DNA of 5,434 bases from UMGS172 sp045648145 (GTDB taxonomy: Bacteria > Bacillota > Clostridia > Oscillospirales > Acutalibacteraceae), in NCBI GenBank assembly GCA_045648145.1, contig JAZRNK010000097.1:1-5434 (forward strand). The letters run 5' to 3'. Of this stretch, positions 4,947 through 5,434 are shown one piece after another. The first letter of the stretch is position 1, and every line of letters starts with the position of its first letter. The notes beneath the pieces were generated by a model that saw only the letters and a list, made by a program, of their open reading frames with translations, was not told the DNA's origin and did not search any database. The position numbers were made by a program, and so were the translations under genes.

Positions 4947-5434
4947 ATGTTGTGGTACATCATCGAAGGTGTTGCCGCGGTTGTAGTTGCCGTTATCGCT
5001 TTTGCGCTCGGCTCAGCACACCGTCGCAAGACTGCAGAAGCAACCATAGGTTCCGCAGAGGACGAGGCACGTCGCATTTTGAACGACGCCATGAAAAATG
5101 CGGAAGCCAAGAAAAAAGAAGCAATTTTAGAAGCAAAAGATGAAATTATAAAATCTCGTAATGAAGTTGAAAAAGAACTGCGCGAACGTCGTTCAGAGGT
5201 TCAGCGTCAGGAACACAGAATTCAGCAAAAAGAAGAATCTCTTGAGCGTAAGTTGGAAAACCTTGAGGCAAAGGAAGAAAAAATTGCCGAAAAATCAAGG
5301 GTTGTCGACGAACGTCTTGAGGAGGCCGAACAGCTCAAGAAAAGGCAGTTTGATATGCTTGAGAAGGTTTCCGGCTTTACCGCAGAACAGGCTAAAGCCC
5401 AGCTTTTAACCATGCTTGACGGTGAATTGCAGCA
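4947..5434 (+). CDS. rny: Ribonuclease Y, N-terminal part (cut by window end)
   Basis: RNase Y is the membrane-anchored endoribonuclease that starts mRNA decay in many Gram-positive bacteria and is a partner in the degradosome-like complex. Only 162 codons of an expected roughly 520 are in the window. They show a single N-terminal membrane anchor (about 3-22) followed by a long charged coiled coil. Family landmarks are EARRILNDA and KKKEAILEAKDEI, then KELRERRSEVQRQE and QQKEESLERK, all close to the Bacillus subtilis RNase Y pattern as I remember it. The last residues visible (about 145-162, FTAEQAKAQLL onward) match the end of the coiled coil, just before the KH and HD domains that would lie beyond the window. 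The start has AAGGAGG 9 nt upstream. The gene is divergent from the aminotransferase and has its own promoter. Confidence 0.96.
   Translation, partial: MLWYIIEGVAAVVVAVIAFALGSAHRRKTAEATIGSAEDEARRILNDAMKNAEAKKKEAILEAKDEIIKSRNEVEKELRERRSEVQRQEHRIQQKEESLERKLENLEAKEEKIAEKSRVVDERLEEAEQLKKRQFDMLEKVSGFTAEQAKAQLLTMLDGELQ

Noticed and set aside
4811..5110. Minus-strand 99-codon frame over the rny start
   Set aside because: It is antisense to the well-supported RNase Y N-terminus and its promoter region.

Overview
The window looks like chromosomal DNA from a low-to-moderate G+C Gram-positive anaerobe of the class Clostridia, probably an Oscillospiraceae/Ruminococcaceae-type gut bacterium. The grounds are separate secD and secF genes, an RNase Y gene, strong GGAGG ribosome-binding sites, near-consensus sigma-A promoters, a tRNA with an encoded CCA end, and AT-rich intergenic DNA. 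The genus cannot be fixed from this sequence.

Layout. Positions 1-187 are AT-rich and hold a perfect consensus promoter for a tRNA-Pro(CGG) gene (188-264, + strand). The tRNA runs straight into a hairpin terminator. About 190 bp further on, the last 20 bases of the tRNA, the terminator and some trailing sequence occur again as a direct repeat (245-331 and 492-578). Between the copies lies a 160-bp block of about 60% G+C that is rich in nested inverted repeats and unlike its AT-rich surroundings. A bidirectional terminator (601-639) then separates this locus from a convergent minus-strand gene set.

That set, in transcription order, is a class I/II PLP aminotransferase (4575-3301), then secD (3168-1783) and secF (1790-639). 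secD and secF overlap by 8 bp and are probably translationally coupled; secD has its own good promoter in the 132-bp gap after the aminotransferase. SecD and SecF form the membrane complex that uses the proton or sodium gradient to help pull secreted proteins out of SecYEG. SecF here carries a long Ser/Thr/Ala-rich insert in its extracytoplasmic domain and an Asn where the transmembrane Asp of the proton relay is expected.

The divergent intergenic region 4576-4946 holds a promoter for the last gene, rny (RNase Y), which starts at 4947 on the + strand and is cut by the window end after 162 codons (anchor and coiled coil only). Its leader of roughly 115 nt contains a possible 28-codon ORF and a GC-rich hairpin.

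Most of the window is housekeeping. The part that best deserves a second look is the repeat-flanked, structured insert behind the tRNA-Pro gene.
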